The notes under the pieces: generated by a model
Database searches by the model: none
Seen by the model: only the letters and a program-made list of their open reading frames with translations
What the model was told of the DNA's origin: nothing
Position numbers and translations under genes: made by a program
Shown here: positions 6,777-18,000 of the stretch, one piece after another
Layout: each line of letters starts with the position of its first letter
Position numbering within the stretch: position 1 is the stretch's first letter
Source of the DNA: a virus
Direction: 5' to 3' (one strand)
Virus record (IMG/VR): IMGVR_UViG_3300030098_002874
Coordinates: 1-26,681 of that record
Length of the DNA stretch: 26,681 bases

Positions 6777-8014
6777 TGGCATTAACAAGAGAAGAAAGAA
6801 AATTATTACATCAAAAATCAAAACAGCCTACATTTGGAATAAATAAACCAGATTCTAGAGAAGGCCATGATGGAGATATAGCGTTTAGACAAGTATCTGG
6901 TTCTGGAACTGTTCAATATGTAAAAGAAAATGGTGATTGGACAGCTATATCTTCTTCTGGAACAATGCCGCAATCTAGAAACACCGTTAATCCTTCCTCT
7001 TCAGGTTCAGGTTCTATTTCAATTCATAGTGGTTTATCTGGTTTAAGTATTGATGACCATCCTCAATATTTACTTATTGACGGAACTAGAGCAATGACTG
7101 GAGATTTAAGTTTAAGTGGAGGAGATGGAGCATTAACATTTACTGTAGCAGGTGAAAACTCAATAAAAATTCCAGATAATCAAGCAAGCGCTTTAATAAT
7201 AGAAGAAGCTAATACGGCTTATTTAACATTCACCACTACTAATAGCGGTGAAAAAATGCAATTCCATAAAGAATTAGATATAGATGCAGTTTCTGATTTT
7301 GGTTCTAATGCTATGACAAATGTTAATATTGATTCAGGTGCTATTGATGGTACAACTATAGGTGCAAATAGTCAAGCTGCTGGTGATTTTACTGCAATAG
7401 GAGCTGTTTCTGCTGGTACTATAGTAGGAACAACAATAGATGCAACTACTGATTTTACTATTGGAACATTAATTATTACAGATGACCAAATTCAAATGAC
7501 TCCATCTGATTCAGATACAATTACTATCGCAGGTGCTTCTAATGGAGTATTAAATATTACAACAGTAGACAACGCAGCCGCAGCTGCTAATATAAATATA
7601 ACTGCTGATGGTAATATTGCTATAACTTCAGCTAATAGTATAACATTAGATACGGCTGGGTCAGATAACGAGGTTGTATTTAGTAATGGAGGAACAGAAA
7701 GATTTGCATTTAAAAATGATGGTTCTCCAGAAATAGATGTAACAGGAAATTTTACAATAGATGGAAGTGCTGATATAACTATTGATTCTGTAGGAGATAC
7801 ATATATAAAAACAAATAGTAATTTTGTTGTCCATGTGGGAACAACTGGTTTTATAAAATTACATAATTATGATGTTACATTATATCAAAATTATGGTATA
7901 ATGAATAAAAAAGATAAATATCATTTCACAACTGGGCAAGCTGATTTAAAACAAAATTATTCAATATTAAGTTATTTTGAAGAATCTACTACTTTTGAAA
8001 CATATCCGAGTTAA
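6776..8014 (+). CDS. Tail fibre-like protein
   Basis: 412 residues. The N-terminus (KQPTFGINKPDSREGHDGDI, then GSGTVQYVKENGDWTAISSSG) is a module I know from fibres of marine phages and probably attaches the fibre to the tail. Residues about 86-113 contain SGLSIDDHPQYLLIDGTRAM and TGDLSL, a common phage-fibre collar motif. The rest is a repetitive Thr/Ala/Ile/Asp-rich shaft (DGTTIGANSQAAGDFTAIGA and similar) typical of trimeric beta structure. It lacks the S74 chaperone seen at 1-516; its C-terminus (LHNYDVTLYQNYGIMNKKDK onward) is unlike known self-cleaving tips. Starts in the TAATG of the preceding gene. Confidence 0.75.
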   Translation: MALTREERKLLHQKSKQPTFGINKPDSREGHDGDIAFRQVSGSGTVQYVKENGDWTAISSSGTMPQSRNTVNPSSSGSGSISIHSGLSGLSIDDHPQYLLIDGTRAMTGDLSLSGGDGALTFTVAGENSIKIPDNQASALIIEEANTAYLTFTTTNSGEKMQFHKELDIDAVSDFGSNAMTNVNIDSGAIDGTTIGANSQAAGDFTAIGAVSAGTIVGTTIDATTDFTIGTLIITDDQIQMTPSDSDTITIAGASNGVLNITTVDNAAAAANINITADGNIAITSANSITLDTAGSDNEVVFSNGGTERFAFKNDGSPEIDVTGNFTIDGSADITIDSVGDTYIKTNSNFVVHVGTTGFIKLHNYDVTLYQNYGIMNKKDKYHFTTGQADLKQNYSILSYFEESTTFETYPS

Positions 8015-8016
8015 TT

Positions 8017-9186
8017 ATGGGGGCAAGTACAAATAATAAACGAACATTTCAAGAATTTAGATATATTAAAATTCCAGACAGGAGACTTATATCTGGATTG
8101 CTATATGTTAATGTTGTCAATCATGAAGCGAATGATGCTCAAGACGATTTAATACAACAATGTAATGACCATACTGTTGGAAATGGGATTAAACATTCTA
8201 ATTCTTTTTCATCAGATGGTTCATCAGCTGGAACGTTTCAAGATAGAGGTAGAGAAGGAATGAAGCATACATTTGCAGATTACGATTGTTTTGTTTTTCA
8301 TGTAGCTGGTGGTATGAGTTTATCTGGAGGAATTGCAGCTCCTACAACAGCACACACAACTTACAACAATTTATCTAGTTTAGTTTCTAATGGATTTGTA
8401 GATAATAGTGGGCCTTCACCAACTTGGGTAGATGGTGGTGGGGCTGTTCCATCAGGTGACCAAACTAGAAATTGGACAACTTTAAATGATAATAGTGGTG
8501 AAAATCCTTTTGGAGATTATTGTTCTCATTTTATAAAATACCATTTATTGTCTAGAATTAATAATGCTTCTGGACATGGATTAAATCAATCATCTAGACC
8601 TAATTTTTATAAAAGTAGACCTATGCACGTTCAAACTTATACATCTCCCGCTGGAGTAGTTAATTTAGCTGACCCAGCTACTGTTACGAATGAATATGTT
8701 TTATCTCATGGTATATATGATGATAAAGATACTCAAGGAGAAGACTTAGGAATGGCTTCTTATTCTAAACCAGGTCATGGAGTTACTGGTTTTACAAGAA
8801 TAGAATCAAGTGTAAGAACAGCAGGTGAAAGTCAAGCAGCTGATGGAACAATAAGCAATAACGATGGTAATACATATTATTCTCCTGTAGATACAATTAA
8901 AATTTATGGAAATCATAATTTAATATTTGAATCTCATTCAACAACTGGAACACCAGGTAGCGGTTCTTTTAGAAGAGTGTATTCATATGATAGTAGCCGA
9001 AGTTCTCATATTACAAGTTTTTGGAATTTAGTTATTGATATTGGTCTTAGAGGAAACAATCCACAAGGAGCTGCTACACAAACTGGAAATCCCGATAAAG
9101 CAATTTTAAGACCTCAAATAAATGTTTCATTTCAACCATTTGGAGAAACTGCAAATTTTGATATTTCTGAAACTCAACACACATAA
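8017..9186 (+). CDS. Uncharacterised structural-type protein
   Basis: 389 residues, not recognised. Composition (Ser, Thr, Asn, Gly and His rich; few Lys/Glu runs; no membrane segment) and the many short strand-turn patterns suggest a beta-rich virion protein. Notable pieces are an early KIPDRRLISGLLYVNVVNHE, a segment SHFIKYHLLSRINNASGHG and the late HITSFWNLVIDIGLRGNN. It starts two bases after the fibre gene, so a role as fibre partner, tail tip or receptor-binding protein is a reasonable inference from position. No catalytic motif is evident. Confidence 0.6.
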   Translation: MGASTNNKRTFQEFRYIKIPDRRLISGLLYVNVVNHEANDAQDDLIQQCNDHTVGNGIKHSNSFSSDGSSAGTFQDRGREGMKHTFADYDCFVFHVAGGMSLSGGIAAPTTAHTTYNNLSSLVSNGFVDNSGPSPTWVDGGGAVPSGDQTRNWTTLNDNSGENPFGDYCSHFIKYHLLSRINNASGHGLNQSSRPNFYKSRPMHVQTYTSPAGVVNLADPATVTNEYVLSHGIYDDKDTQGEDLGMASYSKPGHGVTGFTRIESSVRTAGESQAADGTISNNDGNTYYSPVDTIKIYGNHNLIFESHSTTGTPGSGSFRRVYSYDSSRSSHITSFWNLVIDIGLRGNNPQGAATQTGNPDKAILRPQINVSFQPFGETANFDISETQHT

Positions 9187-9188
9187 TA

Positions 9189-9245
9189 ATGTTGTTGGAT
9201 AAAAAACATATGTTAATTAAATTAAATAGTAAAGGTATATATTAA
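9189..9245 (+). CDS. Possible 18-residue micro-ORF filling the only sizeable gap
   Basis: ATG 9189 to TAA 9243-9245 encodes MLLDKKHMLIKLNSKGIY. It begins two bases after the preceding stop and ends one base before the next ATG, tiling the 60-base gap exactly, as the other junctions do. No clear Shine-Dalgarno lies before it; AAAGG at 9231-9235, inside it, probably serves the next gene. It could be chance in AT-rich DNA, a coupling leader, or the remains of a gene. Confidence 0.25.
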   Translation: MLLDKKHMLIKLNSKGIY

Positions 9246-9246
9246 T

Positions 9247-10092
9247 ATGGCAAATAATTTATATTCAATTGCTTCTTCAGCTGCAAGTTCTATTGGCGAT
9301 TATGAATCTAAAAAAATTGGAATACAAGAATCTTTAAGAAATATAGATTTTGAAAAAAAGAATTTAGACCTTAATTTGCAAAAAATATCAGCTGTTACAG
9401 ATACATTATCAAAAGGATTGGAATTAGCTGGAACAGTTGCTGTTGGAATGGAAGATACAGCTTCCTTTAAAAAATCCATGCCATACGCTGAAAAAAAATT
9501 ACAAGAAATACATGGTTCTCCAGATACTAAGTTAGAACAAATTGAAAGAGGTAGGTTTAGAAAAGCTATAGATTATTTAAGTGGCACTCCAGCGGAATAT
9601 AAATTTGGCGATATAAAATTTTCTGGAAAAGATGATATAGCTGATTTAAAAGCTTTGGGCAAATTTGGTAAATATGATAATATGTATAATCAAATGTTTC
9701 CAGAAGCTTCTAGTATTGAAAATAAAAATATACCAAAATCTGAATCAGAAAATATACAAACAAATAAACCTGATTCTTCTGTATTTGAAAATGTTAACGT
9801 TATTCCTAAAAAGGATATTCAAAAAACGGATGAATATGGTTTTTCAATTGATTCTAGTTCAAGCAAAGTAAATTCTTATGATGAATATGTTAAGAAGCAT
9901 GGAGAACCTTCAAATGCTATAAAAGCTATGTTTGGTATAATTACTCCTCCTGCTAGCAAAGATGTTCTTGATTTAGATTCAATGTGGGATGATGCAATTT
10001 GGAATGAAATTGAAGATGTTCAAGATTTTAATTTATCTCAACCTGGAGGTGGTTATTATATACAACAAACAGGTCTTGGTAAAAAGGGATAA
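9247..10092 (+). CDS. Putative internal virion protein, first of three
   Basis: 281 residues, not matched to a named family. The N-terminal 75 residues are helical and Ser/Ala-rich (YSIASSAASSIGDYE, then coiled coil ESLRNIDFEKKNLDLNLQKI and GLELAGTVAVG). The middle is Lys/Glu/Ser-rich and probably disordered (about 155-215), and the C-terminus is acidic, ending GGGYYIQQTGLGKKG. Its place between tail/fibre genes and the giant polymerase-like gene, in a block of helical proteins, is where podoviruses encode internal proteins ejected into the cell. That role is inferred from order and composition. Confidence 0.5.
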   Translation: MANNLYSIASSAASSIGDYESKKIGIQESLRNIDFEKKNLDLNLQKISAVTDTLSKGLELAGTVAVGMEDTASFKKSMPYAEKKLQEIHGSPDTKLEQIERGRFRKAIDYLSGTPAEYKFGDIKFSGKDDIADLKALGKFGKYDNMYNQMFPEASSIENKNIPKSESENIQTNKPDSSVFENVNVIPKKDIQKTDEYGFSIDSSSSKVNSYDEYVKKHGEPSNAIKAMFGIITPPASKDVLDLDSMWDDAIWNEIEDVQDFNLSQPGGGYYIQQTGLGKKG

Positions 10093-10094
10093 TT

Positions 10095-10814
10095 ATGACT
10101 ATAGCTGAAAAATATTTATCTAAACATGGAAGATATGGAGATACAGAAATAGTAGAAACTTCAGATGGAAGCCTTTGGCATGTTAGTAATGATGAAAAAA
10201 GATTAATAGAATTATATGGAAAACATGGTGAAGAATTAGTAAATAATGTTGGTTCTGGTACTATTAATCCAACAACAGGTTTAGAAGAAAAATGGGCATG
10301 GTTAATACCAGCTGCTGCTGTTGCACTTAGTTCAATTAGTGGTGCCGCTGCTGGAAAAGCTCAAGAAGATTCTGCTAGAACGCAAGCTGGTTATGCGCAA
10401 AAAGGAATAGATATAGTTGGTGATTCTCTTTCAGCTTTGTCTGAATCTACAAGAAAAGCTAGGGAAGGCATTACAGCTTCATTTGAAAAAAAATTATCTG
10501 ATTTTTCAGATACATTTGGATATAAAAAACAAGGATTAAGAAAGTCTATTGAAAAAGCAAAAAGTGGAACTGGCTTTGCAAATGTTCAAATAGGAGATGA
10601 GGATTTAGAAATGTTAAATAAATCTATAGAATCTGGAATGGGAGATTTGCAATTTGCATATGGTTCTGAAATGGGAAAAGAAAGTGCTAGAGAAAAAATA
10701 GAACGTTCTAAATTGGAAAGTGAAAAACTTAGATTTGAACAAGAAAAAGAACTTCTTAATAAACAAGCAAATTCTTGGTATCTTGGTAAAAATATAATGA
10801 ATCTTTTTAGTTAA
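10095..10814 (+). CDS. Putative internal virion protein with hydrophobic segment (T7 gp14-like position)
   Basis: 239 residues. The first 65 residues include the segment DGSLWHVSNDEKRLIELYGKHGEE. A hydrophobic stretch follows (about 69-87, WAWLIPAAAVALSSISGAA), then long helices to the end, with charged coiled coil ERSKLESEKLRFEQEKELLNK. A membrane-active Ala-rich segment plus coiled coil is the design of small internal virion proteins that form the channel for DNA ejection (T7 gp14 type); no clear sequence match is claimed. It follows the previous gene by two bases. Confidence 0.5.
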   Translation: MTIAEKYLSKHGRYGDTEIVETSDGSLWHVSNDEKRLIELYGKHGEELVNNVGSGTINPTTGLEEKWAWLIPAAAVALSSISGAAAGKAQEDSARTQAGYAQKGIDIVGDSLSALSESTRKAREGITASFEKKLSDFSDTFGYKKQGLRKSIEKAKSGTGFANVQIGDEDLEMLNKSIESGMGDLQFAYGSEMGKESAREKIERSKLESEKLRFEQEKELLNKQANSWYLGKNIMNLFS

Positions 10815-10818
10815 AGTT

Positions 10819-12012
10819 ATGGCAAATTATTACGGAGCTGATGTATTAGCATCACTAAATAGAATATTACAATACAGGCAACAGCGTGAACAAACAAAAG
10901 TGTCTGAATCTTTATCTATGTTAAAAATGGCTCAAGACCAAAGAAATTTAGATAGGTCTTTTCAATTAGAAGAACAAAAATTGGGAATAGGTGATAGCGA
11001 ATTAGCTAAGTCAGTAAGGGAAAATAGAGCATTAAATAAAAGAGTTTTAGAATCTCAAGTTTTAACTAGTGAATTTGCAGCTGAACCAGAACAACTTGAT
11101 TTACAAAGAAAAGCAACTTTAGCTGAAATAGACAAAATTACAGCTCAAACAGAAGAAGCTAGAAGAAAAACATTTGATGCTAGGTTGGATGAATTAGATA
11201 CAATTGCTGAAAGAAATCATGCAGAAATTATGGAAAATGTTATTGGAGCTTTTGGAGTACAAGAATCTATTATAAAGGCTCAAGAAGGAAGTGGTATAAC
11301 GGGTACTTTTGAAAAAAGTTCTTTGTATAAAAATTTAAAAAATAATACATCAAGAAAAGAAAGAATGGAATTTAGTAAAGAAATACAAAATAGTATTTTT
11401 GGAATGGTTCAAACTGAAGGAAAAACTGATGATTTTGAAAATATGTTAATTAATTATGTTAGTGCTAGTATGAAATTAGGCAGTCCCAGATTTGGAAAAA
11501 ATTTAAATGAAAGAATGAAATTTCTTACATCTGAAGAAAAAAAATATAATAAAATATTTAGAGCTGGTTTCGATGAACCTACACTAACAAGATTTCAATC
11601 TTTAGGTGTAGAATTATTAAGAGCAAAAGAAATAGAAAAAAATATACAAAATGAAAGAATTGAAGCTGGAACTGGAGATTATAAATTTGATATAAATAAA
11701 GTTTCTAATATAAAAATATCACCTCAAGATACTCAATTACTAGATGCAGTTATTAGGGGAGGTGAAGATGTTGATAATATTCCACCTTCTTATATGGGGG
11801 CTCAAGGAATGAAAACTATTCAACAAAGTATTTTAAATAGTGAAAAATCTCTCGACCAATTAGCTGTTTTGTATAATAAAGCTATGCAATCTAAAAATCC
11901 AACAGATAAACAAAAAGAATTAATTGATGAGTATGACGATAGAAAAGATGATATTGTTTCTCAAATAAGGATTCAAAAAAGAGTTCTTAATAGAATACGT
12001 TCTGGTATTTAA
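10819..12012 (+). CDS. Putative internal virion protein, mostly coiled coil
   Basis: 397 residues, almost entirely helical. The N-terminus (YYGADVLASLNRILQYRQQR) leads into a long Gln/Glu/Arg-rich coiled coil (about 20-140). A central globular helical part follows, then a second coiled coil near the C-terminus (DEYDDRKDDIVSQIRIQKRV). No membrane helix or enzyme motif. By order and style it would be the middle-sized ejection protein (T7 gp15 position), directly before the giant protein; its stop overlaps that gene's ATG (TAATG). Function inferred only from context. Confidence 0.5.
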   Translation: MANYYGADVLASLNRILQYRQQREQTKVSESLSMLKMAQDQRNLDRSFQLEEQKLGIGDSELAKSVRENRALNKRVLESQVLTSEFAAEPEQLDLQRKATLAEIDKITAQTEEARRKTFDARLDELDTIAERNHAEIMENVIGAFGVQESIIKAQEGSGITGTFEKSSLYKNLKNNTSRKERMEFSKEIQNSIFGMVQTEGKTDDFENMLINYVSASMKLGSPRFGKNLNERMKFLTSEEKKYNKIFRAGFDEPTLTRFQSLGVELLRAKEIEKNIQNERIEAGTGDYKFDINKVSNIKISPQDTQLLDAVIRGGEDVDNIPPSYMGAQGMKTIQQSILNSEKSLDQLAVLYNKAMQSKNPTDKQKELIDEYDDRKDDIVSQIRIQKRVLNRIRSGI

Positions 12013-15000
12013 TGCCTTTAAATCCTCAAAAATCGCTATATAATTCATTGTTTGACGATGAAGATAAGACTATAACTCCTTCTTGGACTCCAGAAGAAAT
12101 AATAAACTATTATAGTGAAATAGATACATCTAGAGCTAAAAAAGCAATAGGTGGAAATTCAAGAAGCTTAGCAAATCCAACTGGAGTTACTTATTCAAAT
12201 CCAAATCAACCAAATCAAGAAAAACCACCTTTACCTAATGATTTGAATCCACAAACAATGCTTGACATTATGGAACAAGCTGATATTCTTCAAGAAGAAG
12301 ATTCTCCAATTCAAGAAGAAAAATCTTTACTTTATAAAACTGGAGAAAATCTTGATGCGATTATTTTTGCAGGTTTAGATGCTTTTGTAGATACTGCAAC
12401 ATTTGGAACAAAAGATTTTCTATTAGAACAAACTTTGGGAAGAATAGACCCCGAAGAATTAGAAGAATATAGAGAAAGAACTGAATCTAGAAAAGAATTA
12501 GCTGCTGGTAAAGTTAGTTCAGCTATAGGTTCATTTGCAGGTTTTGTTAAAGGCCTTCCTTTTAAAGTAGCTGGAAATATTGTTACAAAAGCAACTCTTC
12601 CAGTTGCTAAAAAAATGTTTAAGAAAAAAATAGGAGATAAAGCTTCTACTGAATCAACAAAGCAAATAACTAAAGCTGGTGAGCAATGGGCAGCTAAAGA
12701 AGGTTTATCTAAAAATGCTATAAAATTAGGAACTTCAAAATATACTCAAGTCGCTTCTAAAAGTAGAATGCACCCTATTCTAAAGCAAAAAACATTTAAT
12801 AAAGCGTTAAAAGAAGAATCTGAAGTATTAATACAATCTCAAATGGCTTTAGGTAAAATAACTCAAGCTGAAGCTTCTATAATGAGAGGTATGTTTGACA
12901 CAATGATGAAAAAAGGAGTTCCAATACAAAACATGCTTCAATTAGGTCAAGTAATGTATGGAACTGGGAGAAGAGGTAGATTTGTAGGTCAATTATTAAA
13001 TGATGCTTTTGTATATAGTTTTATTGATGGAGCATTTTCTCTCTCTAATCAATGGAACTATGCAAGAGAGCAAGGTCAGTCTTTTTCTGATGTTTTTTCC
13101 AGTCAACAACTTTTAGAAGATACTTTATTTGGAATGTTAACTGGTGTTGGATTATCTGGTGGAGCTGCTATATTTAAACCATTAGGTAAAATGGCAAATT
13201 CAAGAGTTGATTTTGCATCAGCTATAAATACTTGGAGACAATCAAATCCGTATAAAGGAAAATCAAGACAACAATTAGCTAAAGATTTATTTTATTTCGG
13301 AAATCACGCTTGGAGAAACGGAAAGCCAAGTCAGGTTGAATTTGGTAAAGGAAAGTTTAAAAAAGAAATAGATTTAACTCAAGGTAAAACTCCTTATGAA
13401 AATGCTGAAGATGGAATTAAATCTTTACATAAAGAATTAACACAAGTTCTTGGTGGTAATTATAAAAAAGAAGTTACAGATTATCTTTTAAAAGAAAAAA
13501 ATCAATACGCTAAAGATTTATTAAGTGAATCTTTAAAAGAACCATTTAGAAGTTTTGCGCAGGAATGGCCTAGAATGTTATATGGAGGTATGGTTTTTAA
13601 CGCAGGTATGATAGCCCAAGACGCTTGGAGCACTGGTGAATTATTAGGAGGATATGGCGAAGATTATGACGGGTGGGATGTATTTACAAATTTAATGATA
13701 GGTGCATATACTCAAAGAAAAGACAACACTTCTACATGGGACATGAATACGGATATAAATAGGATTCGTGAAGGTATTAAAATATTAGGTGGAGACCCAG
13801 AATGGAAAAATTCTAATTTTTATATAGATGAAAATTTTCCAATTGCTAGGTCTAGATTTGACAAAGCTTCAAGAAAAAAAGAATATCAAGATTGGTTAGT
13901 TGAAAATGGATTGGCTACAAACGATGAAGCTGAAGGTAGAGAAATGGATGCTTTTGCAGTCCCTGCTGGTGAAAAAAGTGTAAAAATTTCTATGGAAATA
14001 GAAGGTCAAGATTACGGAATATTGCAAGAACTTGTTACTGCGATGAACTCAGACTTCCATACTTCTAAAACATTAGATGCAATAACAGTTAAAGAAGCAA
14101 ATGCAATGCTTAAAAAGTATGAAGAAGTTCATGGTATAAAGAAAGATGACATGAAAGGACTTCGTGATTTGCAAGAAGAATCAACAATAAAAGCAACTGA
14201 AAATTTTGAAAATGAAATGCTTGGTATTATTAAAAAAATTGTTGATGTAGCTGATAAAGAAAGTGAATTTGATGACTTAGCTGGGTTCTTTACAACAACT
14301 ACTGGTGATAAGATTATTACTCCACAAACAATAATAATAGACAAAAAATTAAAAGATAAAATTAGAAAAGGTGATTTTGAATTTCTTGGTTCTGGAGATG
14401 ACGCTGTAAATGAAGTTGAAAAAATGAAAATGAGTCTTCAATCTATTATTAAATCTTTATCAAGTGGATTAGAGGCTATTCAAACAAGTTCTAATGCAAA
14501 TGTAATGGAACTAAAAAACGAAGCATCTTTAAGAAAAATATATGAAATAGTTAGAAATTCAGAACAATCTGTAAATAAAACATTTGAAATGAAAGACCTT
14601 GTCTCTAGGGAATTTAGATATTCTGATTACATGGATTATTTACCGAGTATGGTAAAAAACAAAGCAATTTCAGTTTCTAAAAGTATTCAAGAAATATTTA
14701 GTCCAGAATTTAATGGAAGACAAAAATTGTTAGGAGCTTTGCAAGGAGCTGGCCTTATAGATAAAGATGGGAATATTATAAAAAGTGTAAAACAAATAGA
14801 ATTTTCTAAAGATGTCAAAGATGATGTTTCAAAAGAAGAACAAGCTTCTATGAAAAGAGTATTAGGTCAAATATTGACAATGCAATCTTCTATAAATATT
14901 CCAGACAAATTAACATCTAGCAATACAATTGTAAATAAAGATGGATTTGTTAGATTAAAGAAAACTTTGCAAGGTTTTGGATTAGATGTAAAGAAATTAG

Positions 15001-18000
15001 ATAGTTTTTATTACGAATACCTTATCAATATACTTAACACTAAAAGATTTAAAGATTCAAGATTATCTGGAGGTCAAACAGATTTTGTTTTACAAGCTGT
15101 TTCTTCTGGATTTGGAGAAAATAATTTAAAGCCAGAAGGTACTTCAAATAATTTTATTTTAAAAAGAATTGAAATTGTTGGTAATGATGATTTTTCAACG
15201 AAATACAATAATTTTATATCTGAAATTTCAAATAAGTCTGGTGGATTAGTGGAAATATCAAAAGAAACTATTGATGTCGGAGTTATGGAAATCCCTATTT
15301 TACAAGCTGAAATGAAGAAATCTGCATTAGGTAGAAACACTTATGATTCAAATGTTGCACTTGGGACTGTTCTTGAAAAACTTACTCAAAATGGTTTGGG
15401 ATTTTATTCAGATAGAATTAAAAATTATATTGCACTTGCCCCAGAAATTAATCAAGCAAAAATTCAAAATATGCTTTTTGATTTAGGTGTATTAAAAATA
15501 AATGAAGATAGTGGAAGAATTGAGGTAGAAGAAAAAGAAATACTTACTGAAGATTATTGGAAAAAAGTTGATAAATCATTAAGACAATTTGGATACACAG
15601 AAGGCTTTATTAATCAAAAAATTTCTGAACAAAAACAAATATCGAAACCAAGATTTTTAAATGATTCTAGTGACCATGTTGCAAATCCATCAATGAGCGT
15701 TGGTGAATTTTTTAGAAAATATAAAGTAATAATTAATGATTCAGATGGAAATTTTAAAGAATACAGAGATTATTCTTTAATGAGTCAAGAAAATCAAATA
15801 AAGAAATTTGATGAATTAACAGAAAACTTTCCAGAAATAGAAAATCCAAATGCTATTCTTAAAGGAAATGCTATATCTAATTTAATTAATAATTTAGTTG
15901 CGACAAGAATTATTACAGATGCGGATGGTAATAAAAAACAAGAAACTATACTATATGAAAGTATGGGGAGAAGATTAAGAAATCAAATATTAGAAGATGC
16001 TACTCAAGTATTTTTTGGAAGAAGAAAGCAAGTAGAAGTTCCAGTTGTTGAAGTAGCTGGTACTGGTATAAAATTTACAGACAAGCCTGAATTTCATCAA
16101 ACTAATCCAATATATGAATTATTTAGAGATTTAAAAATTAAACATTATTTATTTGATAATAATGTATTAATAAAACCTTTTAATCCAGAAAATTCAAGAA
16201 TGGAACCTAGGATTGTTAATCTTACTTCTAAAGCTGAGAATTTCCCAGAATGGATGCGAAATGAAGTAAAGATAGTAGAAAATCAAATAATAAATGATTT
16301 GCTAAATCATTCAATAGTAGATGGTATATTAAAAGACAATAGAATAAAAGATAAAGAAGATGAAGTTTTTGAATCTTTAGGAGTTCAAGATGATGTTGTT
16401 TCTATTGGAAAAGACCCCTTAATTAGATTAAATCTTGTTCCAGAGTTTGATAGTATAATTATAACAGGGCAAGATAGAAAAATTCTAGCAGAAGAGTTTA
16501 ATAATTTTTACGAAAGAAATAAAGATTTATATGAAGATACAACAAATATAGAAGCTTTATTAGAAAGAATAAAAGACACAGACCAAGATAGGTATTCCGC
16601 AGATTATGATTATGAATCAATAGCAAGATTGTTAGTAGTCGAAAGAATGTTAAGAAGTGATTCTAATATAAAACTTAAAGAAATTCTAAATAATAATGAC
16701 GCTGATGAAATTGATAAAGTTATTAGTAGGGTAAAACTTGTAAATACAAAGAATTTTATACGAGGTGATTCTGATTATTATTTATCATTAGCAGAGGCAA
16801 GGTTATTAATTAATGATGGTGATGAAGCTGGCAATCTTTTAAAAGATAGAATATATAATAAGAAAGGTAAGTATTCTATTGCTATTTGGGATGATGATAA
16901 TAATGCAAATATAAGAAATGAAGTTGAGCAAATTATAGAAAAATATAAAGATATTTACGATTTAGAAAATTGGTCTTTTGAAAACATAGGAACGGCTCAC
17001 GAAGATGCTAGTGCATTTGATAGTATATCTTTCTTAACAGAAGATGCTATGATGGAATACCATACATTAATGGGACATAATCCTTATTCTAAAAATGCAA
17101 TAAAACCAGTTATTTCATCTATGGGTGAAGGTAAAGCATTATTACTTGGTAAAACTTTGTTTATACATGATTCAAGATTAGAAAATTTTCTTACAGCAAA
17201 TAATTTAGATATTTTACTTACAAAATCTGGGGCTAAAGTATATGATGAAAAATATATTGATGGAAATTCAAACAAAGATGATGAATCTATATTAAATATA
17301 TCTCTTGATAAATTAAAAACAACTAGTAAAAATATTTTAAAACCAAATCAAATTAGATTTGTAGATATAGATGCAATAGGATTAAAACCAGAAAAAGATG
17401 CTTCTATTACATCTGCTAAAGATTCACCAGCTGATGCTAATTATCATAATGCTGAAGAAGGATATTTAAAAATACAAGAAATGCAAAAAGATATATCTTT
17501 TGCGATACAATCAATAGAAGATATTGTTGGAAGTTCTGTCGCTATGAGAGAATTTATGATGGATGAATTGTTACCAAATGGACAAATGCAAAATGATGAT
17601 GGTATTTCTTCTTTACAAACAATTAACAATATGTATCTTTTCTTAGAGCATCATGCTAATGCTAATCCTATGAGCTTTAGTGACAATCAAACAAAAAATA
17701 AAATTTTTAATACATTTATAGATAGATTAATAAATAACACTAGGTCTATTACAAATAGAAGTTCTGGAAGGCATGGTGAATTAAGTAATGTAACAAGTAA
17801 TAGATATGGTGGTCAATCTTATATAATACAAAATGCTCAGAGATTTTTAGATAGAAATGGAAACATGAGAAATCATAGATTATTGCCTACATTGGTAGAT
17901 AAACAAGGCAATATGTTAATGAGAGGTGAGTTAGCTCTTCCATTTCACGAACAAGATACAAAACTTGGAGACCTTGAAGGAAGAACTATAAGAATAGTTG

